Source of the DNA: Candidatus Heimdallarchaeum endolithica
GTDB taxonomy: Archaea; Asgardarchaeota; Heimdallarchaeia; Heimdallarchaeales; Heimdallarchaeaceae
DNA: 64,000 nt
Direction: 5' to 3'
Assembly (NCBI GenBank): GCA_021513715.1
Contig: CP084167.1
Location: 186,001-250,000 of the forward strand
Part shown: piece after piece, positions 27,761-37,287 of the stretch
How the letters are laid out: each line of letters opens with the position of its first letter
Position numbering within the stretch: the stretch's first letter is position 1
Program-made: the position numbers and the translations under genes
Notes under the pieces: generated by a model
Databases searched by the model: none
Told to the model about the DNA's origin: nothing
Seen by the model: only the letters and a program-made list of their open reading frames with translations

Positions 27761-28549
27761 TTAGACGAAGCTTTCTCTCAAAGAAGATCTGGGAGGAAGA
27801 ATTTTTTCTTTTTCTATTTGTTGTTGTTTTTGAGACATTAAAGTTAGTTGTTTCTTAATATTTTCAGATTCTTTTATTAAAGGTTGAGTATCTATACCCA
27901 ATTTGAAAAAGTCATTTATAACCTCAACTATGTGTAGAGCTGCTTCTGGGTCAGGAAAGTTAATTGTAGCTGGGGTTAGCAAAGCTATTCCTACTATTTT
28001 TCTCAGCAATGCTTCACTCATTATAGCTCCTGATAAACCCAAAACAACCCCATCTTCATATATTTCAACTGCATATTTCTTCAATTCATCGGCAATTTCT
28101 TTTTCTGCTGCTGTAATAACTATTTTTTTATCAGGTCGTACTTGAACAGGAATAGCGTCTAAACATACTATATATTTTGCATTTAATTCTCTATCAACCC
28201 AATTAATCAATCCTTCAGCAACTGCGAGATAAGAACTTTGAGGGACAGGGTAGTTAATCGATATTAACACAATTGACCCGTCATCATTTGAATAAATAAG
28301 GTAAGGATGTTTAAGTACGTTGTCAGTAAAGATTACAACTGGAGAAAGGAACTTAGATTTGAAAAAACCTATTTCTTTTAACTTTAAAGAAGAGATCATT
28401 TGATTTGAAATAATAGGCCCTATTACTCCTGAAGTAGGATATGTAAGGAAAACTACGGGGTTCTTGAATTCGATATCCTTTTCTTGAACAATCAAAAACT
28501 CATCTTTACTTATACAAATATCTTCATTTATCATTTTCAACTTTATCAC
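27761..28549 (-). CDS. PAC2 family protein (proteasome assembly chaperone-like)
   Basis: 262 residues with the PAC2 fold pattern: VVFLTYPTSGVIGPIISNQMI at about 33-53, strands IVLISINYPVP, YIVCLDAIPVQ, and EDGVVLGLSGAIMSE, then FPDPEAALHIVEVINDFFKLGI. Archaeal members (PbaB-like) act as chaperones for the 20S proteasome core. The C-terminus ends RESFV; it lacks a clear HbYX tail, so direct docking into the alpha ring is not shown. The last 35 residues form a Gln/Lys coiled coil. Stands alone between two minus-strand genes. Confidence 0.85.
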   Translation of the reverse strand: MIKLKMINEDICISKDEFLIVQEKDIEFKNPVVFLTYPTSGVIGPIISNQMISSLKLKEIGFFKSKFLSPVVIFTDNVLKHPYLIYSNDDGSIVLISINYPVPQSSYLAVAEGLINWVDRELNAKYIVCLDAIPVQVRPDKKIVITAAEKEIADELKKYAVEIYEDGVVLGLSGAIMSEALLRKIVGIALLTPATINFPDPEAALHIVEVINDFFKLGIDTQPLIKESENIKKQLTLMSQKQQQIEKEKILPPRSSLRESFV

Positions 28550-28601
28550 TACATAATAGTTTTTCTTTAAACAGATAAATTTTTCTGATTTCTTAATTTA
28601 T

Positions 28602-29537
28602 TTATTCTTGTACTATTTCTGTCTCCTTTTCAACTATAAACAAACCAACTATTATTAGAATAGCACCAATAGCAAAAACAAAAGTGATTGTTTCTCCAAG
28701 GAAAAAAACAGCTAATAGTGCAGAAATAACTGGAACTAATACTTGAATAACTCCTACTTCAGTTGTGTGCATATAAGCAAGAATATCTAACCAGAAAGTA
28801 TAAGCTAAAGCAGTAGATACTATTGCTAACAAAAATACTAGAACTAGTCCTAAAAAGTTAATAGAAATTGAATAAGGAAAAATAAAAAAGGCTATAGGAA
28901 ATAACAAAATACTACTTAATAATAAATTTAGAAAGGTAATAAATAGTGGATCATCTTCAGTATAGAATTTTTTAAGCAAAACTGTATATATTGCCCAACT
29001 TAAACCAGAAATTAAGGCAAGTAAATTTCCAACTACAGTAGAAGAAGAAAAAGAAGATAGTGAAAAATCAAGTGATTTTATCTCATTGTCAAAAATAACT
29101 AGAAAACTTCCTATTATAGTCACAGAAACGCCTATTATTTGATTTCTTTTAATCTTCTCTTTAACTAAAACAAATGCTATTAACGGAATAAAAGCTACAT
29201 TAATATTTAACAAGAATGAAGATGAAGAAGCTGTAGTTTTTTTTACTGCAAAAAACAAACAAATTGGCATCAAAGAAACAAAAACGCTTGTAATAAGAAG
29301 AAAATGCCATTTCTCTTTAATTATTTTTTCTACATCTTGTTTTGAAGGTCTCTTTTCTCTACTTTTAAAGAAAAAAATTACCACTAAAGTGAGAGCAGCT
29401 AGAAAATATCTAAAGAAAGAAAGTTGAAAAGGAGACAATTGTTTAGTTTGATCTATTATATACTCTCCAATTACAGGAGCAAGAGCCCATCCAAAAACTA
29501 TGACTCCAACCTTCAAATAATGTAATGTGTTTTTCAA
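28602..29537 (-). CDS. EamA/DMT-superfamily transporter
   Basis: 311 residues with ten predicted helices arranged as two five-helix EamA repeats (about 10-140 and 170-305). Repeat motifs PFQLSFFRYFLAALTL and LALISGLSWAIYTVLLKK are typical. These carriers export or import amino acids, nucleobases or other metabolites; substrate cannot be told from sequence. Separate from neighbours; divergent from the sulfotransferase gene with 108 bp between, which holds no clear signals beyond a TTTTTATAA element. Confidence 0.88.
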   Translation of the reverse strand: MKNTLHYLKVGVIVFGWALAPVIGEYIIDQTKQLSPFQLSFFRYFLAALTLVVIFFFKSREKRPSKQDVEKIIKEKWHFLLITSVFVSLMPICLFFAVKKTTASSSSFLLNINVAFIPLIAFVLVKEKIKRNQIIGVSVTIIGSFLVIFDNEIKSLDFSLSSFSSSTVVGNLLALISGLSWAIYTVLLKKFYTEDDPLFITFLNLLLSSILLFPIAFFIFPYSISINFLGLVLVFLLAIVSTALAYTFWLDILAYMHTTEVGVIQVLVPVISALLAVFFLGETITFVFAIGAILIIVGLFIVEKETEIVQE

Positions 29538-29645
29538 ACTATTCAGAGATAAAAAAGAATTTTTTTAAATGTACTGTAATATTTCTCCCGTTTCAAGCAA
29601 ATTTTTATAACTACCTTCTTTTCTGTTCAATCTGTTGATGTTCCA

Positions 29646-30725
29646 ATGTTCTTAATGGGAGCAAGTTTTGTAAAATGGATAAAACTTCTATGGGAGAACA
29701 AATTTAAGATACACATCAAATATTGGCCAAAAGCTTTAGCAATTACATTAGTAACTTTTCTTTTTTCACCTTTTGTAATATTTGAGCAAATTATATGGAA
29801 CAGAAAAATTAAGAAACTTAAAATAGAAAATGACCCAATATTTATTATAGGACATTGGAGAGGAGGAACAACTTTTCTGCAGGAATTGATGTTAAAGGAT
29901 AAAAGGTACTATTATCTCAATATGGTTGAAGCAACTTTTCCACATCAATTTCTAACTAGTTATTGGTTTACAAAAGCAATAATGTCTCCACTTATTCCAA
30001 AAAAACGTCCAATGGATAATATGAGAATGAGTGCAAAAACTCCTCAGGAGCATGAGTTTGCTCTTACTAATTATTGTTTACTTTCTCCTCTTACAGCTCT
30101 TTTCTTCCCGAAAAATAAAGAAAAATATTTGAAGTATTGCTCTTTTGAGCAATCTAGTGAAAAAGAATTAAGAAAGTGGAAAGAATCCTTTAGATATTTA
30201 ATTAACAAACTCACAATTAGAGGAAAAGGAAAACAACTATTACTCAAAAATCCCTTAGATACTTTTAGAGTTAAACTTATTCTCGATTTATATCCTAATG
30301 CAAAATTCATTCACATTTATAGAGACCCTTACAAAGTATTTTTCTCTACAGTAAAGTTATACAATACAAATACAAGACTATTCTTTTTGCAAAAACCAGA
30401 TTTTAATATAAGAGATTTTATTTTTGATATGTACAAAGAAATGTACAAGAAGTTTTACAAAGACTTTGATTCTATTCCTAAAGAAAATATTATAGAAATT
30501 AAATATGAAGATTTTTGCCAAAAACCTATTGAACAATTAGAAAAAATCTATTCTCATCTTCAATTAGGGGATTTCAGTAAGGTTAAACCAGATATTCAAT
30601 CATACTTAGATACTCTTCGTGAATACAAACCAGATAATTACAAAATTGACCCTATAGTTGAAAAAGAGATTTATGAAAACTGGAAAGAAACTATTGAAAG
30701 ATGGAATTATAAAAGACCTATTTAA
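29646..30725 (+). CDS. PAPS-dependent sulfotransferase
   Basis: Transfers sulfate from PAPS to a hydroxyl or amine of an unknown acceptor. 359 residues. The 5'-phosphosulfate loop is GHWRGGTTFLQ (about 79-89, the GxxRxGTT-type P-loop) and the 3'-phosphate motif is YRDPYKVFFST (about 226-236). The late YEDF segment also fits the superfamily. The N-terminal 50 residues are hydrophobic (ALAITLVTFLFSPFVIFEQIIW) and may anchor it to the membrane, suggesting a lipid or envelope substrate. PAPS synthetase and a CysQ-like PAP phosphatase are in the same window. Confidence 0.88.
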   Translation: MFLMGASFVKWIKLLWENKFKIHIKYWPKALAITLVTFLFSPFVIFEQIIWNRKIKKLKIENDPIFIIGHWRGGTTFLQELMLKDKRYYYLNMVEATFPHQFLTSYWFTKAIMSPLIPKKRPMDNMRMSAKTPQEHEFALTNYCLLSPLTALFFPKNKEKYLKYCSFEQSSEKELRKWKESFRYLINKLTIRGKGKQLLLKNPLDTFRVKLILDLYPNAKFIHIYRDPYKVFFSTVKLYNTNTRLFFLQKPDFNIRDFIFDMYKEMYKKFYKDFDSIPKENIIEIKYEDFCQKPIEQLEKIYSHLQLGDFSKVKPDIQSYLDTLREYKPDNYKIDPIVEKEIYENWKETIERWNYKRPI

Positions 30726-30752
30726 ATTAGTTAAAATTATTAAAAAAAGAAA

Positions 30753-31775
30753 TTATTTTCTTTTCTTCCTGTATATTACGAATTTAGATAATTCTACAGA
30801 AAAGAAAACTAAGTAAGGATATAGAAATATGGGTGTTAGGTATTCTGTAAAATACGGACTTGAATAAACATCTCTGAATATTTCACCCATTTTAATGAAT
30901 GGGTAGAGAATAGAATAAGCAGGATTATGTTTATGTTCAACAGGGTAAGGAGAAGCTGCACCAGTATAAATGTATCCTGTTTTCTTTGCTTTTAATTCAT
31001 TAAAAATTGCATTTTCTGAAAACTCAGAAACATTAAGTGTTGTCCATGAATAAACAGGTTCTGGTTTGTGCATATCTGTCCCCGTAATTATACCTAGATT
31101 ATTTTCTAAACAGAAGTCTTCAGAAATTTTATCATATGTTTCTTGGTTAACTATTTCAATATAATCTACACCCCACTCAAGAAACTGTTCTCTTGAAGGC
31201 TGATCATGGCAAAACTCTTCTGACCAAGGAATGTGGTTTACTACTACCAGCCCTCCAATAGAATGTGCTGATTCTATTATTTTTTTAAATTCTTCATCAG
31301 AAGGAGTATAAGAATAGCTACTATGTGTCTTTAATTTTTCATAATCTTCAGCTGAAACTTCAGGAGGGAGAATAATATTAAGATGACTTCTATCTGTAGT
31401 CCATTCCATTCCCCTCAACACTTTAATGGTGTCATTAAATTCTTTTCTCGCTAATTCTAATATTTCTTCAACGCCATCAAATGTATTATGATCAGTAAGA
31501 ACCATAGCATTAAAGCCCATGGAGATATGCCAAAGGATATTCTGTCTAGGAGAAAGATAACCGTCAGAATAATAAGTATGAGAATGAGCATCTAATAATA
31601 TATTCCACTGAGAATGATTATATTCAGGAGTGTAAGAGAAATTATCCCAATCATTATCTGAATATATATATTCTGATGGCTCAACATAAGCAAATTTTAC
31701 AGAAATTGCAATAAATGTTCCAAAAAGAAGAGTAAAAATAAAAAATCTAATTAGAAATTTATAAATCCATTTCAT
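30753..31775 (-). CDS. Membrane-anchored PHP-domain metallophosphoesterase
   Basis: 340 residues. N-terminal signal anchor (about 8-28), then an extracytoplasmic PHP domain with metal ligands in DAHSHTYYSDG (about 63-73), LTDHNTF, a Glu in GMEWT, VNHIPW and GTDMHKPEP. A second hydrophobic helix near the C-terminus (PIFLYPYLVFFSVELS) is followed by a basic tail. Such proteins hydrolyse phosphate esters or polysaccharide linkages at the cell surface. Between sulfotransferase and CysQ-like genes. Substrate unknown. Confidence 0.82.
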   Translation of the reverse strand: MKWIYKFLIRFFIFTLLFGTFIAISVKFAYVEPSEYIYSDNDWDNFSYTPEYNHSQWNILLDAHSHTYYSDGYLSPRQNILWHISMGFNAMVLTDHNTFDGVEEILELARKEFNDTIKVLRGMEWTTDRSHLNIILPPEVSAEDYEKLKTHSSYSYTPSDEEFKKIIESAHSIGGLVVVNHIPWSEEFCHDQPSREQFLEWGVDYIEIVNQETYDKISEDFCLENNLGIITGTDMHKPEPVYSWTTLNVSEFSENAIFNELKAKKTGYIYTGAASPYPVEHKHNPAYSILYPFIKMGEIFRDVYSSPYFTEYLTPIFLYPYLVFFSVELSKFVIYRKKRK

Positions 31776-31829
31776 ATCAAAAAAAAAACAAAGAAGATTT
31801 TAACTCTTTTTAATCTATGATGTTTTACT

Positions 31830-32642
31830 TCACTTTATTTCTTCAAAAAACAGATCTTTGATTTTAGTATCAAAAAAAGCGAGGAAATAAGGCACTCTAT
31901 TAAAGTCTGGGTCATATTTTATTGGTTCCCCTTCAAGGTTAGTACATACTCCTCCTGCTTCTTCAAGAATTAGTTGAGGAATGCCAAAATCATGAGGACT
32001 TGCCATATGATACATCTGAATAGCTGCTTTTCCCTCTAAAATAGAAATCATGCTGTGATGAGCACTCATTGAATCTAACTTTGTAAAGCCTAATTTTTCT
32101 AGAATGTTTACGTACTCGTCACATCTTTTTTGTGCATATTTTTTTTCTGGTGAAGAAGGTCTCTTAAATGAAATTTTTTCTCCTAAACTATTAGTAACTA
32201 GAACACCTTTTCCTTTTTCTGCATAAAAAAGTCTGTCAACTGCAGGAAAATATATTCCACTAGCTATAAATGTTAATTTATCAGATAAAGCTACACCAAT
32301 AGCAAAATCTGATCTATTTTTTGTATATGCAAGTGTTCCATCTAAAGGATCAAGATGAAAACAAAGTCCTGTTTTGTCTTGTTTAAACCATTTTACTCTA
32401 TCTGTAACTTCTTCTGCATTTATTCCAACATCAGGTAGAGAAGAATAAAGAATTTCAAGAGCAATATCTTGTACAAAATCATCAATGTCTGTATGCGCAG
32501 TAGAACTTTCTTTAACCAATTCTGGAGGAAGATCACTTTCTTTTGGTTGATTAGTTACTTTACCTCTCATGAGGTTTAATATCATTCCTCCAGTGACTAA
32601 AATAGGTTTTAATACATTATAATACTTATAATTAGACATCAT
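31830..32642 (-). CDS. Inositol monophosphatase-superfamily protein (CysQ/PAP-phosphatase-like)
   Basis: 270 residues. Li-sensitive phosphatase fold: metal ligands in DPLDGTLAY (about 99-107) and the late ASPHDFGIPQLILEEAGG motif with its Asp. Members dephosphorylate inositol phosphate, fructose bisphosphate or PAP. PAP phosphatase is favoured here by the nearby sulfotransferase and PAPS synthetase: sulfotransferases release PAP, which must be removed. The canonical GEE preceding the DPLDGT strand is not obvious (VKWFKQDKT instead), so substrate and activity remain open. Minus strand, 55 bp after the PHP gene in reverse order of transcription. Confidence 0.75.
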   Translation of the reverse strand: MMSNYKYYNVLKPILVTGGMILNLMRGKVTNQPKESDLPPELVKESSTAHTDIDDFVQDIALEILYSSLPDVGINAEEVTDRVKWFKQDKTGLCFHLDPLDGTLAYTKNRSDFAIGVALSDKLTFIASGIYFPAVDRLFYAEKGKGVLVTNSLGEKISFKRPSSPEKKYAQKRCDEYVNILEKLGFTKLDSMSAHHSMISILEGKAAIQMYHMASPHDFGIPQLILEEAGGVCTNLEGEPIKYDPDFNRVPYFLAFFDTKIKDLFFEEIK

Positions 32643-32716
32643 TGTTCAAAACAAAAAAATAAGTTAATATTAAATCTTTTTAGTTTAATGATTAAGAATA
32701 AAAATGTAAAACTTTT

Positions 32717-33880
32717 TTAGATTTCATTTAAAAAGAAACATCTCAGCATTTTCTTACCAAAATTGTTAGGTTGTAAACATCTTAAACAATCAATGCAAGC
32801 TGAACGGCTTTGTCCGTTTTTTAATTTTGCAGGAAAATCAGGTTCTATAATAAATGGTTTACTCATTGAAATTAAGTCAACAATTTTGTTATCGAGTAAA
32901 GCATCCATTGTTTCTTTTGTCCGTATTCCATCAACAAGAGCAAGTGGAGTGTTTTTAATCTCTTTTTTTATTCTCATTGCATGACCGCCAAATGTTGGTT
33001 GTTCCAAAGGCGACTTTCCTTTACTTGAATCTACATATCGCGCTCTTTTCTTTCTAATTTCTCTATTTTCTTCAGGTCCTCCTCCTGATATTTCAATAAA
33101 GCTGATTGAATTTTTTGACAACCATTTCATTACTTGAATTGATTGTTCTATTGTCAATCCCCCTTCTGTAGCAAAATCATCACTGTTGATTTTTACACCT
33201 ACCACTTCATCTTTTCCTATTCTATCTCTAATTGCTAAATAGACATCTAGTAGTAAACGAGCTCTATTTTCTAAACTTCCACCATATTCATCTTTTCTTT
33301 TATTAACAATATCAGATAAAAATTGGCTTATTAGGTATCCATGAGCTGCATGAATTTGTACTCCATCAAAACCTGCTTCTAAAGCAAATTCTGCTGAATC
33401 AGCAAAATCATTGATTATTTTTTTTATTTCAGCCATAGAAGCTTGTCTAGATTGCCATTTTTCAGATCTGTACTTTGATGCACTAATTCTGTCATCTCTA
33501 CAATAGTATCCTCCATGGTTCAATTGAGCAATAATTGGAGTATCATAAGTATGAACAATTTCAGTTAACATTTTCATTTTTTTAACATGCTCATTGTTAC
33601 ATAATCCAGATTGCCTTTGGTGAGCTTTTGCTTTTTCATTAATATATGAATGACCTTTGATAATTAATCCTACTCCCCCTTTTGCAAGTTTCTCATAGTA
33701 GTCAAAAATAGGTTCTGTAAGTAAGCCATCGTTTGTTGACCAATATGAAGTAGTTGCTGACCTTACTAATCTATTTTTTAGTTCAAGTTTTCCTAGTTTA
33801 AAGGGAGTAAATATTTTACTCATGTAATGCTTTGATTTTTGCTTGTTTTTTAATTTTTCTAGGATAAAAATAAATTTCAC
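32717..33880 (-). CDS. Old yellow enzyme-family NADH:flavin oxidoreductase
   Basis: FMN-binding TIM-barrel reductase. Motifs: PFKLGKLELKNRLVRSAT near the start, GGVGLIIKGHSYI, AQLNHGG, FDGVQIHAAHGYLISQFLS, and a C-terminal CIDCLRC-x(n)-C cluster motif as in iron-sulfur enoate reductases. The usual second large flavoprotein domain of dienoyl-CoA reductases is missing, so it is a single-domain form of ~370 residues. The long frame begins 19 codons before a better start at ATG 33823 (MSKIFTPF). Substrate unknown, probably an alpha,beta-unsaturated carbonyl. Confidence 0.85.
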   Translation of the reverse strand: MKFIFILEKLKNKQKSKHYMSKIFTPFKLGKLELKNRLVRSATTSYWSTNDGLLTEPIFDYYEKLAKGGVGLIIKGHSYINEKAKAHQRQSGLCNNEHVKKMKMLTEIVHTYDTPIIAQLNHGGYYCRDDRISASKYRSEKWQSRQASMAEIKKIINDFADSAEFALEAGFDGVQIHAAHGYLISQFLSDIVNKRKDEYGGSLENRARLLLDVYLAIRDRIGKDEVVGVKINSDDFATEGGLTIEQSIQVMKWLSKNSISFIEISGGGPEENREIRKKRARYVDSSKGKSPLEQPTFGGHAMRIKKEIKNTPLALVDGIRTKETMDALLDNKIVDLISMSKPFIIEPDFPAKLKNGQSRSACIDCLRCLQPNNFGKKMLRCFFLNEI

Positions 33881-33975
33881 TTAAATTTACCTTTCAAATA
33901 AATATTTTAATTCATTAAAATGATATATCTTATTGAATTACTGATAAAAAGAAAAATATTCTTTTTAACATACTA

Positions 33976-34979
33976 AAGCATGTCCAAAAATTAATTTTTA
34001 TTAATGTGGGGGTTTATGTCGGAAGTATGAATTTCTTTCAGATCATAGACCCCCACAAAGCAAGAGAATTCATAATCATTAATGAACCTTTCCTTAAGAA
34101 ACTGGTGAAAGAGGAACCGAGAGAAAGCAAGAGAGGGAGAAAGAGAATAGCAGAAAGATGGGTGATACTGGCTTTAGCAATCATTGCTAGAATAGAAGGG
34201 ATAGCTTGGAGGAAGTTAGAGGAAAAGTTGTCTTTATGCGATTTTTTGATAGAAGAGGGGTGGATGAAGAAGATTCCTTCTAAATCTACTTTTCATGCAG
34301 TGTGGAGAGCGACAGAAAGTAAAATCTTAGAGCAGTGGATAATAGATTTAGGTAGGGAAATAGTGAGGAAAAAAGGCTTGAAAGCTATGGCAGTGGATAG
34401 TTCAGGGTTTAAAATCCGTCAAGCTTCTGTTTGGCGTTTTCTCAAATGGTCAAGAGGGACACTAAAGAAAACCTCTAAACTTTTCTGGAAGATACACCTT
34501 ATAGTTGGTTTACCCTCTCGAGCTATAGTCTCTCTCGCTCATTCTGCTAGTAACACTCACGATAGTAAAGTCTTCGGTTTACTCTGGCAGAAACTTCCTT
34601 CTGCACTCTTGAGACCTTTCTTGCGATTTTATGGAGACTGTGCCTACTGGACAGAAAATATCGTTGGACTTCTTAGCCAACATTCCTTTTTCCCTGTTAT
34701 TCCCCCAAAAAGTAATGCTCGTTATCCCTCTCCTCCTCCCCTCGGACCAATAGTTCAAGCTCATCGTCTCTACCCTGGTCTGTATCGTCGTAATCATCAT
34801 CCCGAGTATCGTAGTAGTATTGAACACGTCTTTGGTCTCCTTAAACTCTCTCTTCCCCCAATCCTTGATCGTTTACCCTCCACCATCCTCTCTACCTTGT
34901 ACAGTTCTCTTCTCTGTTACAACTACCTTTTACTCCTTCGGACCGTTTAGTTGGTGAAAAAGAATTTTTGGACATGCTT
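33976..34979 (+). mobile_element. Insertion sequence copy 2 (1004 bp, IS5-like DDE)
   Basis: Same 17-bp terminal repeats and length as copy 1. Flanked by the 6-bp target duplication ATACTA (33970-33975 and 34980-34985), different from copy 1, so the two insertions were separate events. Same orientation as copy 1, 10.6 kb apart. Confidence 0.92.
34006..34950 (+). CDS. DDE transposase, IS copy 2
   Basis: Intact 314-codon frame, about 95% identical to copy 1; the triad D131, D211, E273 and R269/K280 are conserved. Substitutions such as A79D, R110Q and K224S are scattered and none hits the catalytic core, so both copies may be active. The ATG at codon 8 lies within the loop of the start-codon hairpin. 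Either copy could mobilise both elements. Confidence 0.9.
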   Translation: MGVYVGSMNFFQIIDPHKAREFIIINEPFLKKLVKEEPRESKRGRKRIAERWVILALAIIARIEGIAWRKLEEKLSLCDFLIEEGWMKKIPSKSTFHAVWRATESKILEQWIIDLGREIVRKKGLKAMAVDSSGFKIRQASVWRFLKWSRGTLKKTSKLFWKIHLIVGLPSRAIVSLAHSASNTHDSKVFGLLWQKLPSALLRPFLRFYGDCAYWTENIVGLLSQHSFFPVIPPKSNARYPSPPPLGPIVQAHRLYPGLYRRNHHPEYRSSIEHVFGLLKLSLPPILDRLPSTILSTLYSSLLCYNYLLLLRTV

Positions 34980-35121
34980 ATACTAAATAAAAAACAATAT
35001 TCCTTTTAACAACTTCACCATCATCTTAATTTTTATTCATAATATCCACGTTTTTCTCAAAGATTGTTAGGAAAAAAGTGAATAATCTAAATTTCTATGA
35101 TTTATTTCTCAAAAACCTTTT

Positions 35122-37206
35122 CTAAATATGAACAGCTCCTTCGTATAACATCAAGTTTTCTCCAAAAACATTTTTAACTTCTTCATTAATTTTTAATGCT
35201 ATTTTAGGGTTTAATTCTCCAATATATTGTTGAGGAAGTTCGATATCTTGTAGATTTTGAGTTAGTCGATGAATTTTTCTTCTTAAAATAAAACTATCTT
35301 TTGAAGATAAAATAATTACACTAAAGTTTCTTTTAGGACTATGCTCCATTATTATCTTATTGTTTCCATAACTAATGATCATTACTTTACTTTGCATTGG
35401 ATTAGAGAATAACTCTTCTATCATATCTTTTACTGCAACGATAAAACCTCCAAACATCAATTCATCTCTAAATTGGCTGGATCTTTTGATTGTATAGTTC
35501 AGTAGAGGGATTCCTGAAGGATGAACTATTAAAAGTGCTAATATCGAAGTTCTTAATTCTTTTTCATACTCTGATAATTGTCTAATGCTAATACTTTCCA
35601 TTTCTTTTATTTCAAATTGGAAAGTTTCCTTTTGAAATGATGTTTCTGTTTTATCTCTTGAAAAAAGTTCTTCAAGTTCATTTATTCTATTTTCTATTAA
35701 ATGGTAATATTTATCCTTCTTTCTTTCTTTTTTAGTTAAATTTAAGCGATCTTTTGCTTTTTGTAGAATATTAAAAGAATTAGTATATTTTCCTTTTAAT
35801 GCGTATATTTTTGAAAGAACCAAGAGGATTATTACATGTTCTATTGTCTTATTTAACTCTTCATAGAATGGTTCTAAATCAGTTATGTATTGTTTTGCTT
35901 TTTCTAAGTATTCTTCTTCTTGAAAAGAATCATATTGCTTTAAATTTACCAAAGATAGTTGAAGAAGTATTTTTGCAGAGAAAAATCCTGTTCCTCTTGT
36001 ATCACTTATAGACAATGCTTTCTCCAGGTATTCACTTGCTTTTCCATAATTCATATTATCAATTTCTAAAAGAGCACTAAAGAGATTGTAATAACCGTGA
36101 ATGAATCCTTCTTTCTTTTTATTAGTTTCTTGAAGAAAATTCATTATTATTTTCATTTTTTCTTTGTTGCCCAGAAAATAATAGAGTTCACCTAAAGAGC
36201 AATAAACCTGTAGTTCATGTGCGTTAATTTGTTCTAATATACTAACAGATTCTTCATATAATTCTAAGGCTGATTGAAAATCTCCTTTAGCTATAGCAAT
36301 TTCTCCTAGAGAAAAATGTATTAAAGATTGATTCTTATAATCACCTACTTCCAAAAAAATCGAGAGTGATTCTTTTAGCAACTTCTCAGCTTTATCTAGC
36401 TCATATCTAATTGTGCAAATTGTTGCCAGATTTGCTTTTGCTGCAGCTATACCTCTTTTAGCTCCTACAGCTTTATAGTATTTTATTGCTTCACTTATAA
36501 ACTCAAATGAATCAGAGATTCGTCCTACATATCTGTAAATTACTCCTCGTATATTATACAACCTTCCAAGATGATAACGATCTCCTAGTTCCTTTGCAAT
36601 CTGAAAAGCTACATCAATTTTGTTTTCAAGTTTTAAAAGAGGTGCAGATATTCTCTCTTTCCAAATGTCAATAGCATGAGCAAAAAGAAGGAGGTCATTT
36701 ATAACGAACTTTTCTTTATCTAAATCCTTATGAAAAATGATTGATTCATGATAAAGTTCTTGCATATAATGCCTATATTGATTTTCACTTTCCATATTTG
36801 CATATGCATTAGCTAATAGAGAATAGCAATGCAACCTAACTATTTTTTCTTCAGGATTCTTGTTTAGTATTTTCAAAGCAATATTAATTACTTTATCATT
36901 TTCTGTTCTTCTTATTAGAGCGTTCCCCCACCATAACTCAATACTTTCGCTCTGATACTTATCAAGAAGTTCTTCAAGAAGATTATAATTACTAGAAATG
37001 AATAGAACTTTGCCTAGTGAATATAAGAAATAAAGTGAAGGAGAAGAGAGATTATCTAAAACTTCCAAAAGAATATCTTTCAATACATCCATTGAAGTTT
37101 TTTTATTTACTTTTGATGAATAATTATTTATCATATCCTGTTCTTCTCTGGTGAAAAGAGGAATATAATGACTATATTCCCTAGGAAAACTGTATGCTAC
37201 TGACAT
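35122..37206 (-). CDS. TPR solenoid protein with C-terminal longin-like domain (paralogue A)
   Basis: 694 residues. Residues about 90-520 form a tetratricopeptide solenoid: repeats such as GRLYNIRGVIYRYVGRISDSFEFISEAIKYY, AAKANLATICTIRYELDKAEKLLKESLSIF and SLIHFSLGEIAIAKGDFQSALELYEESV. The last ~150 residues are a mixed alpha/beta domain (ILALLIVHPSGIPLLNY...DELMFGGFIVAVKDMIEELF...KVMIISYGNNKIIMEH...FSVIIL) with the strand order of longin/roadblock modules that regulate small GTPases in Asgard archaea. Closely similar in layout to the next gene. Likely a cytoplasmic scaffold; partner unknown. Confidence 0.72.
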   Translation of the reverse strand: MSVAYSFPREYSHYIPLFTREEQDMINNYSSKVNKKTSMDVLKDILLEVLDNLSSPSLYFLYSLGKVLFISSNYNLLEELLDKYQSESIELWWGNALIRRTENDKVINIALKILNKNPEEKIVRLHCYSLLANAYANMESENQYRHYMQELYHESIIFHKDLDKEKFVINDLLLFAHAIDIWKERISAPLLKLENKIDVAFQIAKELGDRYHLGRLYNIRGVIYRYVGRISDSFEFISEAIKYYKAVGAKRGIAAAKANLATICTIRYELDKAEKLLKESLSIFLEVGDYKNQSLIHFSLGEIAIAKGDFQSALELYEESVSILEQINAHELQVYCSLGELYYFLGNKEKMKIIMNFLQETNKKKEGFIHGYYNLFSALLEIDNMNYGKASEYLEKALSISDTRGTGFFSAKILLQLSLVNLKQYDSFQEEEYLEKAKQYITDLEPFYEELNKTIEHVIILLVLSKIYALKGKYTNSFNILQKAKDRLNLTKKERKKDKYYHLIENRINELEELFSRDKTETSFQKETFQFEIKEMESISIRQLSEYEKELRTSILALLIVHPSGIPLLNYTIKRSSQFRDELMFGGFIVAVKDMIEELFSNPMQSKVMIISYGNNKIIMEHSPKRNFSVIILSSKDSFILRRKIHRLTQNLQDIELPQQYIGELNPKIALKINEEVKNVFGENLMLYEGAVHI

Positions 37207-37287
37207 TCTTATTTACATTATATTAACTAATCTTAAAAATATTATCTTGTTGCGTCTACAAGAAAAAGTGTTCAAGAGTATTAGTAA

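Noticed and set aside
22360..34979. Composite transposon carrying the 10.6 kb between the two IS copies
   Set aside because: Each copy has its own different target duplication, showing separate insertions; the intervening genes are ordinary housekeeping genes.
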